Shown here piece by piece: positions 46,350 to 54,597 of a stretch of 64,000 nucleotides of DNA. The notes under the pieces are model-generated. The model saw nothing but the letters and a program-made list of their open reading frames with translations. It was not told the DNA's origin and made no database searches. A program made the position numbers and the translations under genes. Every line of letters begins with the position of its first letter. Positions within the stretch are counted from its first letter, which is position 1. Where the stretch lies: contig WVSM01000012.1 in assembly GCA_015689645.1 (NCBI GenBank), positions 1-64,000 of the forward strand. Direction: 5' to 3'. This DNA comes from Rhodobacterales bacterium HKCCE4037. GTDB taxonomy: Bacteria > Pseudomonadota > Alphaproteobacteria > Rhodobacterales > Rhodobacteraceae.

Positions 46350-46450
46350 AGCGTTTCCGGATTGCGCTAAACCGCCAATACCCTGCCACGCCTTCGGCGT
46401 TCCCGGGACATTGGCGATACTTGTTTCAGTGAAAACCGGAAACGCTTTAG
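46348..46450. repeat. Structured dispersed element, copy B
   Basis: Outer arms AGCGTTTCCGG (46350-46360) and CCGGAAACGCT (46436-46446); inner arms CGCCAAT (46373-46379) and ATTGGCG (46410-46416); apical hairpin ACGCC-ttc-GGCGT. Shared with copy A: AATACCCTGCCACGC and CGGGACATT. It exactly fills the gap between two convergent genes and supplies flanking sequence to both stop codons, so it could work as a two-way terminator. Confidence 0.75.
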
Positions 46451-46668
46451 TCCGGCACGTTGTCGATGCCCGACCCGCCCCAGGGATGGCAGCGCGAGAC
46501 GCGGCGGATCGTCAGCCACGTGCCCCTGATTGCACCATGTTTGCGCAGCGCCTCCATCGCGTAGGTGGAGCAGGTCGGCGTGTAGCGGCAGTTCGAGCCG
46601 ATCATGGGTGAGATCACCAGACGATAGAACCGGATTGGCAGGGACACGATGAAAGCCAGCGGGTTCAT
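46447..46668 (-). CDS. yidD: Membrane protein insertion efficiency factor YidD
   Basis: 73 residues. Family signature [20 protein letters not shown] (three conserved Cys) and [15 protein letters not shown] small amphipathic inner-membrane protein that assists YidC. It overlaps rnpA by four bases. Confidence 0.95.
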   Translation of the reverse strand: MNPLAFIVSLPIRFYRLVISPMIGSNCRYTPTCSTYAMEALRKHGAIRGTWLTIRRVSRCHPWGGSGIDNVPD

Positions 46669-47048
46669 TGGTGCACCTTGGCGAGCGCACGGGCGAAATC
46701 GTCCTGCAACTCGGTGAAGGGCCGCGTCGCGGTGGCCTCGCGCCGGCCGATCAGCACGTAGTCCCAGCCGGGAACGCCCTGCGATGGCAGCACGGCGCGC
46801 GCGATTTCGCGCAGGCGGCGCTTGGCGCGGTTGCGGGCAACGGCGTTGCCGACCTTCTTGGAACAGGTGTAGCCCACGCGAATCCCCTCGGCCTCTCCCT
46901 CGGCGCGCTTGCGGGCCTGCAGCAGGAAGGCGGGCATCGGCACGCGGCGGGCGGAAGCGGCGCGCAGGAAATCGGCGCGCTTGTTCAGGGTCTGAACAGA
47001 CAAAGCCCCCGGCGAGGCGGCGCTCGGCGGAGGCTTCACATCCGACAT
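46665..47048 (-). CDS. rnpA: Ribonuclease P protein component
   Basis: 127 residues. The RNR-type signature is [20 protein letters not shown]. It assists the RNase P RNA in tRNA 5' maturation. The N-terminal 20 residues are an extension without motif. 10 bases downstream of rpmH, as is usual. Confidence 0.95.
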   Translation of the reverse strand: MSDVKPPPSAASPGALSVQTLNKRADFLRAASARRVPMPAFLLQARKRAEGEAEGIRVGYTCSKKVGNAVARNRAKRRLREIARAVLPSQGVPGWDYVLIGRREATATRPFTELQDDFARALAKVHQ

Positions 47049-47058
47049 GTCGGAGCGA

Positions 47059-47196
47059 TCAGGCGCTGAGCGACTTCCGGCCGCGGGCGCGGCGGGCGTT
47101 CAGGATCTTGCGGCCTGCTTTGGTGGCCATGCGCGCACGGAACCCGTGGCGACGCTTGCGCACGAGGTTGGACGGCTGGAACGTGCGTTTGGACAT
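47059..47196 (-). CDS. rpmH: Ribosomal protein L34 (bL34)
   Basis: 45 residues: [20 protein letters not shown], then [20 protein letters not shown] and KSLSA. Unmistakable L34. First gene of rpmH-rnpA-yidD on the minus strand. Confidence 0.97.
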
Positions 47197-47319
47197 GAGT
47201 CTCGCTCCGAATTTCTGGTTGGCCGGAGGGTGCCGGATGCATCCCTCGGACGGCGTGAAACTGTTGAAGCCCGGCCAATAGGCAAAGCGCGGGGCGGAGT
47301 CAACAAACCAGAGGGCCGA

Positions 47320-47820
47320 TTATGCGGAATTTTCCGCCTCTTCGATGGCGCGGGCCAGATCACCCACCTGATGTTGCGCGAAGATGCGGATACCGGCGGC
47401 CCTGAGGCGCGCGGCCACGACGCCTTCGCCTTCATGCGTCTGACCGTCGAAGGCCCCGGCATGGACGCGCGTCGACCCGCAGGAGGGGCTGCCGTCGGTC
47501 AGAAGCGCGAAGCGGCAGCCGTTTTCCCGCGCCGCCTGCAGCGCCAGATCGGCCCCGTTGACGAAATCGGCGGTCATGTCGAGGCCGTCGCGGTCGTAGA
47601 CGGCGCCACGGCCGCGCAAGACCTCGTCGGCCGTCTTGCCGGGCGCGATCTCGGCGGGCGCGCGTGGCGTGGGCAGGCCTGCGGCCATCTCGGGGCACAG
47701 GCTGACAAGCCGACCCTCGGCCCGCCAGGTCGCGAGAAGCTGGTTGTCCAGCGCCTTCGCGTTGCCGTCGTATCGCACCCGCGCGCCCATCAGGCAGGAA
47801 CTGACCAGAATCTTTTCCAC
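47320..47820 (-). CDS. DUF523 family protein
   Basis: 166 residues. Family features: EKILVSSCLMGARVRYDGNA at the start and RFALLTDGSPSCGSTRVHAG with conserved cysteines (C9, C42, C113), probably a metal or Fe-S site. Function unknown. It lies upstream of rpmH on the same strand with a 123-base gap. Confidence 0.88.
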   Translation of the reverse strand: MEKILVSSCLMGARVRYDGNAKALDNQLLATWRAEGRLVSLCPEMAAGLPTPRAPAEIAPGKTADEVLRGRGAVYDRDGLDMTADFVNGADLALQAARENGCRFALLTDGSPSCGSTRVHAGAFDGQTHEGEGVVAARLRAAGIRIFAQHQVGDLARAIEEAENSA

Positions 47821-47992
47821 GTACCTCTCCGGAACTGAAACATCCGTTTGCCGGTTTGTTACGAGTTTTCAGGGTCGAGGTCACGAAAAGCTGCCCGCGC
47901 GTCACGGGCCATCACTGCCACGTGAGGGGGGATATGCCCCTTGCCCCGGGTGGCGCATGTAGGGTCCACTTCGAGGGACAGGGAATTCGGAA

Positions 47993-48727
47993 ATGGCAGA
48001 CAGCGTGACGGAACCACAGAAATCCGGACTTGGGCGATATCTGCCCCTGATCGCCGTGCTGATCGGGGCAGGCGTCGGGTACTACTTCTTTCAGGATTAC
48101 CTGAGTTTCCAGGCGCTTGCCGACAACCGTGAGGCGCTGCTGGCGTTCCGGGATGAGAATTACGTGCTGACCGTGGCGGCGTTCATGCTGGCCTACACGC
48201 TGATCGTGGCGTTCTCGCTGCCCGGCGCGACCGTGGCGACGCTGACGGGCGGTTTCCTGTTCGCGACATTTCCGGGCGTGCTTTTTAACGTCACTGCCGC
48301 GACATTGGGCGCCACGGCGATTTTTCTGGCGGTTCAGACCAGCTTCGGCGACCGGATCGCGGCGCGGCTGGAAGGATCGGAGGGTCTGCAGAAGCGCTTC
48401 AAGGAGGCGATTGACGAGAATCAGTGGTCGGCGCTGTTCCTGCTGCGCCTTGTTCCGGCGGTGCCGTTTTTCGTGGCCAATGTGCTGCCTGCCTTGTTCA
48501 AGGTGCCGCTCAAGCGCTACGTGATCACCACCTTCTTCGGGATCATGCCCGGCGCATTGGTCTACACCTCGGTCGGAGCTGGTCTGGGCGAAGTGTTCGA
48601 GCGGGGTGACACCCCGGACCTCGGCATCATCTTCGAGCCGCAAATCCTGTTTCCGATCCTTGGGCTTTGCGCGTTGGCGCTCTTGCCCATTGTCTTGAAG
48701 GCCGTGCGTGGCCGAAAGGGAATCTGA
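47993..48727 (+). CDS. TVP38/TMEM64 (DedA-like) membrane protein
   Basis: 244 residues, about five membrane segments. The SNARE-associated/VTT domain is marked by SLPGATVATLTGGFLFATFP and RLVPAVPFFVANVLPALFKV. Members move lipids or tolerate ions. It precedes a MerA-like flavoprotein by one base; TVP38-MerA pairs and fusions are common, suggesting a joint role. Confidence 0.88.
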   Translation: MADSVTEPQKSGLGRYLPLIAVLIGAGVGYYFFQDYLSFQALADNREALLAFRDENYVLTVAAFMLAYTLIVAFSLPGATVATLTGGFLFATFPGVLFNVTAATLGATAIFLAVQTSFGDRIAARLEGSEGLQKRFKEAIDENQWSALFLLRLVPAVPFFVANVLPALFKVPLKRYVITTFFGIMPGALVYTSVGAGLGEVFERGDTPDLGIIFEPQILFPILGLCALALLPIVLKAVRGRKGI

Positions 48728-48728
48728 C

Positions 48729-50147
48729 ATGGCGACGATCGAGACAGACATCTGCGTGATCGGCGCAGGCTCCGGCGGTTTGTCGGTGGCGGCCGGAGCC
48801 GTGCAGATGGGCGCGAAAGTGGTGCTGCTGGAAGGCCACAAGATGGGCGGCGATTGCCTGAACTTCGGTTGCGTCCCGTCTAAGGCGCTGCTGGCCGCCG
48901 GCCGCAAGGCCCATGAAACGGCGGAGGCGGCGTTCGGTGTGGACGGCCATGCGCCAGAGCCTGACTTTTCGGCGGCGAAAGATCATGTGCGGTCGGTGAT
49001 CGAGACCATCGCGCCCGTCGACAGCCAGGAGCGGTTCGAGGGCCTCGGCGTTCACGTGATCCGCGAGTTCGGACGCTTCATCAGCGAGCACAGCGTTCAG
49101 GCGGGCGAGCATGTCATCACCGCGCGGCGGTTCGTCATCGCCACCGGCTCCCGCCCCTTCGTGCCGCCGATCCCTGGGCTGGAGGACGTGCCGCATCACA
49201 CCAACGAGACGATCTTCGACCTGCGCGAGCGGCCCGAGCATCTGATCATCATTGGCGGCGGGCCTATCGGCATGGAGATGGCGCAGGCGCATCGGCGTCT
49301 GGGCTGCGCCGTGACGGTGCTGGAAGGCGAGAAGGCCATGGGTAAGGACGACCCGGAAGCCGCCGCGCTGGTGCTTGAGACGCTGCGGGCCGAGGGCATC
49401 GAGATCGTCGAAGGCGCGAAGGCCGGCCAGGTCAGCGGCAAAGAGGGGGCGGTCACGGTGGAGACCGAGGATGGGCGGAGCTTCGCCGGTTCGCATCTTC
49501 TGGTGGCCGTGGGGCGGCAGGTGAATGTCGACAAGCTCGACCTCGAAAAAGCGGGTGTGGATTACACGCGGGGCGGTGTGACGGTCGACAAGGGCCTGCG
49601 GTCCACCAACAAGCGGGTCTACGCGGTGGGCGATGCGGCGGGCGGCATGCAGTTCACCCATGTGGCGGGATACCATGCGGGGGTCATCATCCGCCCGATG
49701 CTGTTCGGCCTGCCGGCCAAGGCGAAGACCGATCACATCCCTTGGGCCACCTACACCGATCCGGAGCTGGCGCAGGTCGGCCTGACCGAGGCGCAGGCGA
49801 GAGAGCAACACGGCGACAAGGTTTTCGTCGCGCGCGCCGAGTTCGACCACAACGACCGGGGCATCGCGACGGGCCAGACGCGCGGTTTTGCCAAGGTGAT
49901 GGTCGTGAAGGGCAAGCCGGTTGGCGCCACGATCGTCGGCCCGCAGGCGGGCGAATTGATCCACGTATGGGCGCTTGCCATCGCCAACGGGATGAAGATG
50001 AGCGCGGTGGCGAACATGGTCGCGCCCTACCCGACGCTGGGAGAGATTAACAAACGCGCCGCAAGCGCCTATTTCTCCCCCAAGCTTTTCGAAAGCGACA
50101 TGGTCAAATCGGTCGTGCGCTTCGTGCAAAGGTTCGGCCGTCCCTGA
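48729..50147 (+). CDS. MerA/lipoamide dehydrogenase-like flavoprotein disulfide reductase
   Basis: 472 residues from the ATG at 48729 (AAGGGAA upstream). FAD site CVIGAGSGGLSVAAGAVQMG, redox disulfide GGDCLNFGCVPSKALLAAGR, NAD(P) site LIIIGGGPIGMEMAQAHRRL, second FAD site RVYAVGDAAGGMQFTHVAGY. The C-terminal active-site base region reads APYPTLGEINKRAA, so the usual His of HPT is Tyr. There is no N-terminal HMA domain or C-terminal vicinal Cys pair, so mercury reduction is not supported. Confidence 0.88.
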   Translation: MATIETDICVIGAGSGGLSVAAGAVQMGAKVVLLEGHKMGGDCLNFGCVPSKALLAAGRKAHETAEAAFGVDGHAPEPDFSAAKDHVRSVIETIAPVDSQERFEGLGVHVIREFGRFISEHSVQAGEHVITARRFVIATGSRPFVPPIPGLEDVPHHTNETIFDLRERPEHLIIIGGGPIGMEMAQAHRRLGCAVTVLEGEKAMGKDDPEAAALVLETLRAEGIEIVEGAKAGQVSGKEGAVTVETEDGRSFAGSHLLVAVGRQVNVDKLDLEKAGVDYTRGGVTVDKGLRSTNKRVYAVGDAAGGMQFTHVAGYHAGVIIRPMLFGLPAKAKTDHIPWATYTDPELAQVGLTEAQAREQHGDKVFVARAEFDHNDRGIATGQTRGFAKVMVVKGKPVGATIVGPQAGELIHVWALAIANGMKMSAVANMVAPYPTLGEINKRAASAYFSPKLFESDMVKSVVRFVQRFGRP

Positions 50148-50205
50148 TCCGGGGGACGGTCAACGAAGACCGGGGCCGCAATGCCCCACTCCGGGGAGGC
50201 GGCAT

Positions 50206-51591
50206 TTGGCCAACTCACTGTCAGGGCGGTTTCTGATCCTCACCATCATCTTCGTGATGCTGGCCGAGATCTTCATCTTCGTGCCGTCCATTGCGCGGTT
50301 CCGCGAGGATTACCTCTTGGCGCGGCTGGAGCGGGCGCAGATCGCCTCACTCTCGCTGCTGGCGACGGACGGGATGATCGACGACGAACTGGAGGCGGAA
50401 CTGCTGGAGAACGCCGAGGTTCTGAACGTGGTCCTGCGGCGCGACGCGGTGCGGCAGCTTATCCTGTCGACCGACGGGATGGAGCCGATTTCGAACACCT
50501 ACGACCTGCGTGATCCCCCTGCATGGGCCCTGATCCGGGACGCGACGCGGAGGTTGTTCGAGCCCGAGAACCAGGTCATCCGGGTGATCGGGGAACCGGT
50601 GCGCGAGGCGGGTCTGCTGATCGAGATCACGATGGAGACCGAGCCGTTGCGTATGGCCATGATCGAATATGGCCAGCGCATCCTGCTTCTTTCGGCCGCG
50701 ATCTCGGCCTTCACGGCGCTTCTGCTGTTCTTCTCGGTCCGTGTCCTGATGGTGAACCCGATCAAGCGCGTCGTTGCCTCGATGATGAGCTACGCCGAAG
50801 CGCCGGAGGACGCCAACCGGATCATCCAGCCGCAGGGCTCGGTGCGCGAATTGCGCAATGCCGAAGAGGTGCTGAACGGGATGCAAACGCAGCTGACCTC
50901 GCTTCTGAAACAGCGCGAGCGGTTGGCGCAACTGGGCGAGGCGGTGGCCAAGATCAGCCATGATCTGCGCAACATGCTGTCGGTGGCGACGCTGGTGGCC
51001 GACCGGCTGGAAACCGTGCCCGACCCGACCGTTCAACGCATCGCGCCGAAGCTGATCAACTCGCTCAGCCGCGCGATCAACCTGACCGAGGCGACGCTGG
51101 CCTTCGGACGGGCGGAGGAACCCGCGCCGAAGCTTGACCGCGTGCCGCTGGAGCCGCTGATCGACGACGTGCTCGACAACGATAACCTCGCGCAGGGCGA
51201 TGGTGACGTCAGTTATTCCTCCGATGTTCCGCGTGACATGGTGGTGCGCGCCGATGCCGAGCAGTTGCACCGTGTGCTGTCCAACCTGGTGCGCAACGCG
51301 CGGCAGGCGATTGCCGCCACGCACATGCCGGGCGAAGTGCGCGTTGCGGCGCAGGCCGTCGACGGCGGCTGGTGCATCGAGATCTGCGATACTGGCCCGG
51401 GCCTGCCCCCGAAAGCGCGCGAGAACCTGTTCAAGCCGTTCTCCTCGGCGCAGAAAAAGGGCGGCACCGGCCTTGGGCTGGCGATCTGTTCCGAGATCGT
51501 CCGCGGCCACGGCGGCAAGCTGGAACTTAAGAAAAGCGATGCCGAGGGAACGGTGTTCACCTTGTTCCTGCCGGCGGGCATGACTGCCTGA
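50206..51591 (+). CDS. Membrane sensor histidine kinase
   Basis: 461 residues. TTG start with GGGGAGG upstream. TM1 (8-28), periplasmic sensor (29-155), TM2 (about 158-180), HAMP-like linker, H box AKISHDLRNMLSVATLVADR, N box SNLVRNARQAI, G boxes ICDTGPGLPP and KGGTGLGLAICSEI. No response regulator next to it, so an orphan kinase. It is the last core gene before tRNA-Arg and the island. Confidence 0.9.
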   Translation: MANSLSGRFLILTIIFVMLAEIFIFVPSIARFREDYLLARLERAQIASLSLLATDGMIDDELEAELLENAEVLNVVLRRDAVRQLILSTDGMEPISNTYDLRDPPAWALIRDATRRLFEPENQVIRVIGEPVREAGLLIEITMETEPLRMAMIEYGQRILLLSAAISAFTALLLFFSVRVLMVNPIKRVVASMMSYAEAPEDANRIIQPQGSVRELRNAEEVLNGMQTQLTSLLKQRERLAQLGEAVAKISHDLRNMLSVATLVADRLETVPDPTVQRIAPKLINSLSRAINLTEATLAFGRAEEPAPKLDRVPLEPLIDDVLDNDNLAQGDGDVSYSSDVPRDMVVRADAEQLHRVLSNLVRNARQAIAATHMPGEVRVAAQAVDGGWCIEICDTGPGLPPKARENLFKPFSSAQKKGGTGLGLAICSEIVRGHGGKLELKKSDAEGTVFTLFLPAGMTA

Positions 51592-51637
51592 TTGCCCCTT
51601 GCACTGGTCAGAGACCGGCGTTAAACGGACGCCTCGT

Positions 51638-51714
51638 GCGCTGGTAGCTCAGTTGGATAGAGTACTTGACTACGAATCAAGGGGTCGGGGGTTCGAATCC
51701 TCCCCAGCGCGCCA
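51638..51714 (+). tRNA. tRNA-Arg (anticodon ACG)
   Basis: 77 bases with encoded CCA. Acceptor GCGCTGG/CCAGCGC, anticodon stem CTTGA/TCAAG around loop CTACGAA, so anticodon ACG (A34 should be edited to inosine). T arm GGGGGTTCGAATCCTCC. It is the left boundary of a genomic island whose recombinase follows. Confidence 0.96.
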
Positions 51715-51916
51715 TTTCACATTTTCCCAGCTGAAACGCCTCTAAAGCCTTGAAAGGATAGGCCTTTTTAGGGGTTCGAAGTCCTTTTTCTCGCGAGTAT
51801 GCGACTCGCTCTGAAAACGCCAATCTGAGCACGATTCTCTTCATCGCGAAGTCCCCGGAAGTCCATATTTTCCAAGGGTTTGCGAGGAAGGTCATGGCGA
51901 GTTCGAACAAATCCTC

Positions 51917-53245
51917 TTAGGTATGTTTCGGTTTCCCCATTTTGGCGATCATTTCCTCCAGAACGAGCTTTTCGCGCTCCATCTTGGCGATGCGTGCTTC
52001 GTATGCCTTGGCCACTCGCTCATTTTCGCTGTCGACGATCCGGTCGACCAGGTCGTCGATCTTTTTGTCGATCTGCTTGATTTGGCTCTGAGCGCTACGG
52101 AGACGCGCTGAAGCCTGTTCGCGACGCTTTTCCCATACGTCCCTAAACATCGCCTTCACGAGCCCGTACAGACCCTCGGATGGCTGAATCTTGGCCAGTT
52201 CTGCCTCGAATTCTCCTTCGAGTTGATCCCGCTTGATGGATTTCCGATAGCTGGCGCAGCCCTTTGTCGGGCAGAGATAGTACGGGTGCTTCTTGCCGGT
52301 CTTGCTCGTCGACCAGCAGGCCGTCAGAGGCTTGTTGCAGTCATCACAGAGGACAAAGCCGCGCAGCGGGAAGTCTTCGTTGATGTCCTTGCGGGCGGAA
52401 GCCTTCGCGCCCTCCTTCAGCCGTTGTTGGATCTTCTCGAAAGACTGAAGCGAGATGAGGCCCTCATGGTGCCCCTTCCTCAAAGAGATTTCCCAGTTGG
52501 GAACTTCGATGTACCCAGTGTAGATGACGCGATTGAGCATCTCCAGAATCCGCGCATTGCGGATAGTGCCGTCTGGCAGGTCCTTCGGATAGTCGGGCTG
52601 GCTTTCGAGATAGCGTTTGACCTCGACTTGGCTTTGAAACCGCCCGGAGGCGAAGCCTTCGAGCGCTTCCTGAATGATCGACGCCTTAGGCTCATCCCTG
52701 ACCAGCATGTTACCATGGCCGGGGACGCGTTGATACTTGTAGCCGATAGGCGGCTGAAACACCCAGTACCCGTTGAGGGTGCGGGCGCGCATCCGGTTGA
52801 CGGTCTGCTCGGCATTCTTCTGGCGCTGATGCTGTGACACGCTCGCTAGAAGGTTCTCGACGAGTATCGAATCCGAATCTTCCCCGAATTCGATAGAAGG
52901 GCTTTCAAGCTTGCCGCCCGCGTTGCCCAACATGGTGCGCAGCTGAAGATGCTGCTCCAGCCCACGGGCCAGGCGGCTAATGTCGTCAATAATGACGATT
53001 GTGGGCTTCCGGCGCTGCTTCTTTAGGAAGGCCAGCATGTCTGACATGCCTTTCCGCGCTGACTTACTTCCGGTGATGTCGTCGGTGAAGACGCCGATAA
53101 CCTCATAACCCTTATGCCGCGCATATTCGCGGCAGCGCGTTTCCTGCGATCCGAGACCGTCGCCGCGCCTGACCTGTTTCTTGCCCGACACCCGGCAATA
53201 GATCACCGCGCATAGGTCTTCCAAGAATTCAGTTTCGTGTATCAC
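51917..53245 (-). CDS. Large serine recombinase
   Basis: 442 residues. Resolvase domain with catalytic Ser20 in AVIYCRVSGKKQVRRGDGLG and IVIIDDISRLARGLEQHLQL. Then the recombinase domain (about 165-270) and a zinc ribbon CDDCNKPLTACWSTSKTGKK...CPTKGC, then a coiled coil (SARLRSAQSQIKQIDKKIDD). It should integrate and excise the element. Its start overlaps the stop of the small gene upstream by four bases. Confidence 0.93.
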   Translation of the reverse strand: MIHETEFLEDLCAVIYCRVSGKKQVRRGDGLGSQETRCREYARHKGYEVIGVFTDDITGSKSARKGMSDMLAFLKKQRRKPTIVIIDDISRLARGLEQHLQLRTMLGNAGGKLESPSIEFGEDSDSILVENLLASVSQHQRQKNAEQTVNRMRARTLNGYWVFQPPIGYKYQRVPGHGNMLVRDEPKASIIQEALEGFASGRFQSQVEVKRYLESQPDYPKDLPDGTIRNARILEMLNRVIYTGYIEVPNWEISLRKGHHEGLISLQSFEKIQQRLKEGAKASARKDINEDFPLRGFVLCDDCNKPLTACWSTSKTGKKHPYYLCPTKGCASYRKSIKRDQLEGEFEAELAKIQPSEGLYGLVKAMFRDVWEKRREQASARLRSAQSQIKQIDKKIDDLVDRIVDSENERVAKAYEARIAKMEREKLVLEEMIAKMGKPKHT

Positions 53246-53571
53246 ATGTTCCTCCTTGGCGGCTTTGGCCCTCGGGGTTTTGCGCCGCTCTTGTTCGTTG
53301 CGTCGTCCCAGTGATCGACGATTGATGGTACCACATCGGCGGCGACTTCCGGGTTTTCATCGGCATCTTGTCCACAGCCTGCATCCGGCGACCGCACTTC
53401 GAATCCCATGTCGATGAAAGAAACGACTATGGACCACAGCGTTTCGATGACTTCGCGCTTTTCGGCATCGGTCAGGTCGCTTTCGTCAAAAAAATTGGCA
53501 TAGAGTTGCCAATCGACGGTCAGAGTAGGTCCGGCCTTCTTCGAGAATTCTATCTTAGCATCGTCTTTCAT
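53242..53571 (-). CDS. Small acidic protein coupled to the recombinase
   Basis: 109 residues from the ATG at 53571, which has GGAGGA upstream. Acidic, with one helical core (LTDAEKREVIETLWSIVVSF) and a Pro/Arg-rich end. Its 4-base overlap with the recombinase suggests coupled translation; a recombination directionality factor or partner is possible but unproven. Family not recognised. Confidence 0.65.
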   Translation of the reverse strand: MKDDAKIEFSKKAGPTLTVDWQLYANFFDESDLTDAEKREVIETLWSIVVSFIDMGFEVRSPDAGCGQDADENPEVAADVVPSIVDHWDDATNKSGAKPRGPKPPRRNM

Positions 53572-53797
53572 ATCGTCCTCCAGACGTTCGGGCTTCACCG
53601 ATGTGCCCCACATGGGCCGTCCGGGTCTGTGATGCTCCTGAAAAGCACCGCACCTCATTTACAGAATACCATTGAATTCAAAGGCTTCGCAAATTTAACT
53701 GTGCTGCGCTGCATCGCTGTCACGGCGGATTCGGAGCGACCAGAGACCCTGCTCTGGTACTACCAACGCGCATTGCCGTAGGTCTTTGGTAAAGGGC

Positions 53798-54592
53798 ATG
53801 GAGAGATTGTCAAACCGCATCACCCATCCGGTCGAGTGGCTCAAGGCGACAGAGGCCGAACGGGCGCGGCTCTATCATGTTGCCAAGGCCGTCATGGACA
53901 TCACCGGCAGCGCACCTGCGGACTTCTACCGCGCAAGCCTTGGCAAGGCGGTCGATCCCGTCACAACCAGCGGCAATTTCTCCCGTGGCAAGATCGCCCG
54001 GCGGCACGCCGCAATGATCTATGCCTGGATCGAGGAGCACCATCTGGACATCGGCTTAAGGATCGCGCCGGAACTGTTCTTCAAGCCCGCACGATCCTCT
54101 TGGCAAGAGCTCTTGAGCGACCGCGAGCAATACGGGGAACTGACGATCCGTCGTCTCTCAGCCCTCGGGCTTGTCCAGCCCGCCAGCCGGTTCCCGGTCG
54201 AGGAACGACCGCTAACCTTGGGCGAGCCGTTTGCGTTCTCGCTCCGGTGCGAACGCGACGGACAGGTCTTTGCGTTTCAGGAAACGCGCGGGTTCTGGCA
54301 TCTCTTTCCGCTTGGAGAAGACCCACAGTCATTCCTGCGCCCCTGTCGCGAGGGGGAGCAGGTCTTGCCGTCGCATGACGACGGATCACCGCTTCCCATT
54401 ATCGAGGCAGAAACTGACGGGCTACATTCATTTGTATTCATCCATTGTGAGATCGATACAGATGTCGCGCTTGACCAGTATGCTGGCCTTGCGTTGCGTC
54501 CAGAGCAGCTGGATGCCTTGGCCGTCTCACTTCTCTCCCAAGGCGGTACGGAGCTGGCCATCCATCGGGTCAATGTCCGGTTTGTGCGTTGA
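53798..54592 (+). CDS. Hypothetical island protein
   Basis: 264 residues from the ATG at 53798 (MERLSNRITHPVEWLKATEA; AAAGGG just upstream); a TTG four codons earlier is possible. The N-terminal 80 residues are helical with FSRGKIARRHAAMIYAWIEE, which could be a DNA-binding helix pair; the rest is a beta-rich domain (RPLTLGEPFAFSLRCERDGQ). It faces the putative metalloprotease gene tail to tail with 5 bases between stops. Confidence 0.65.
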   Translation: MERLSNRITHPVEWLKATEAERARLYHVAKAVMDITGSAPADFYRASLGKAVDPVTTSGNFSRGKIARRHAAMIYAWIEEHHLDIGLRIAPELFFKPARSSWQELLSDREQYGELTIRRLSALGLVQPASRFPVEERPLTLGEPFAFSLRCERDGQVFAFQETRGFWHLFPLGEDPQSFLRPCREGEQVLPSHDDGSPLPIIEAETDGLHSFVFIHCEIDTDVALDQYAGLALRPEQLDALAVSLLSQGGTELAIHRVNVRFVR

Positions 54593-54597
54593 TCTCA

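Noticed and set aside
48627-50129. 500-residue minus-strand frame opposite the MerA-like gene
   Set aside because: A high-GC antisense frame; the plus strand has a full set of flavoprotein motifs.
48729-50147. Mercuric reductase (merA) and a mer operon
   Set aside because: No HMA domain, no C-terminal Cys pair, no merR/merT/merP; only the general flavoprotein fold is supported.
51677-51910. Minus-strand frame ending in ARWGGFEPPTP
   Set aside because: The end is the complement of the tRNA-Arg gene, a well-known false protein; no support for the rest.
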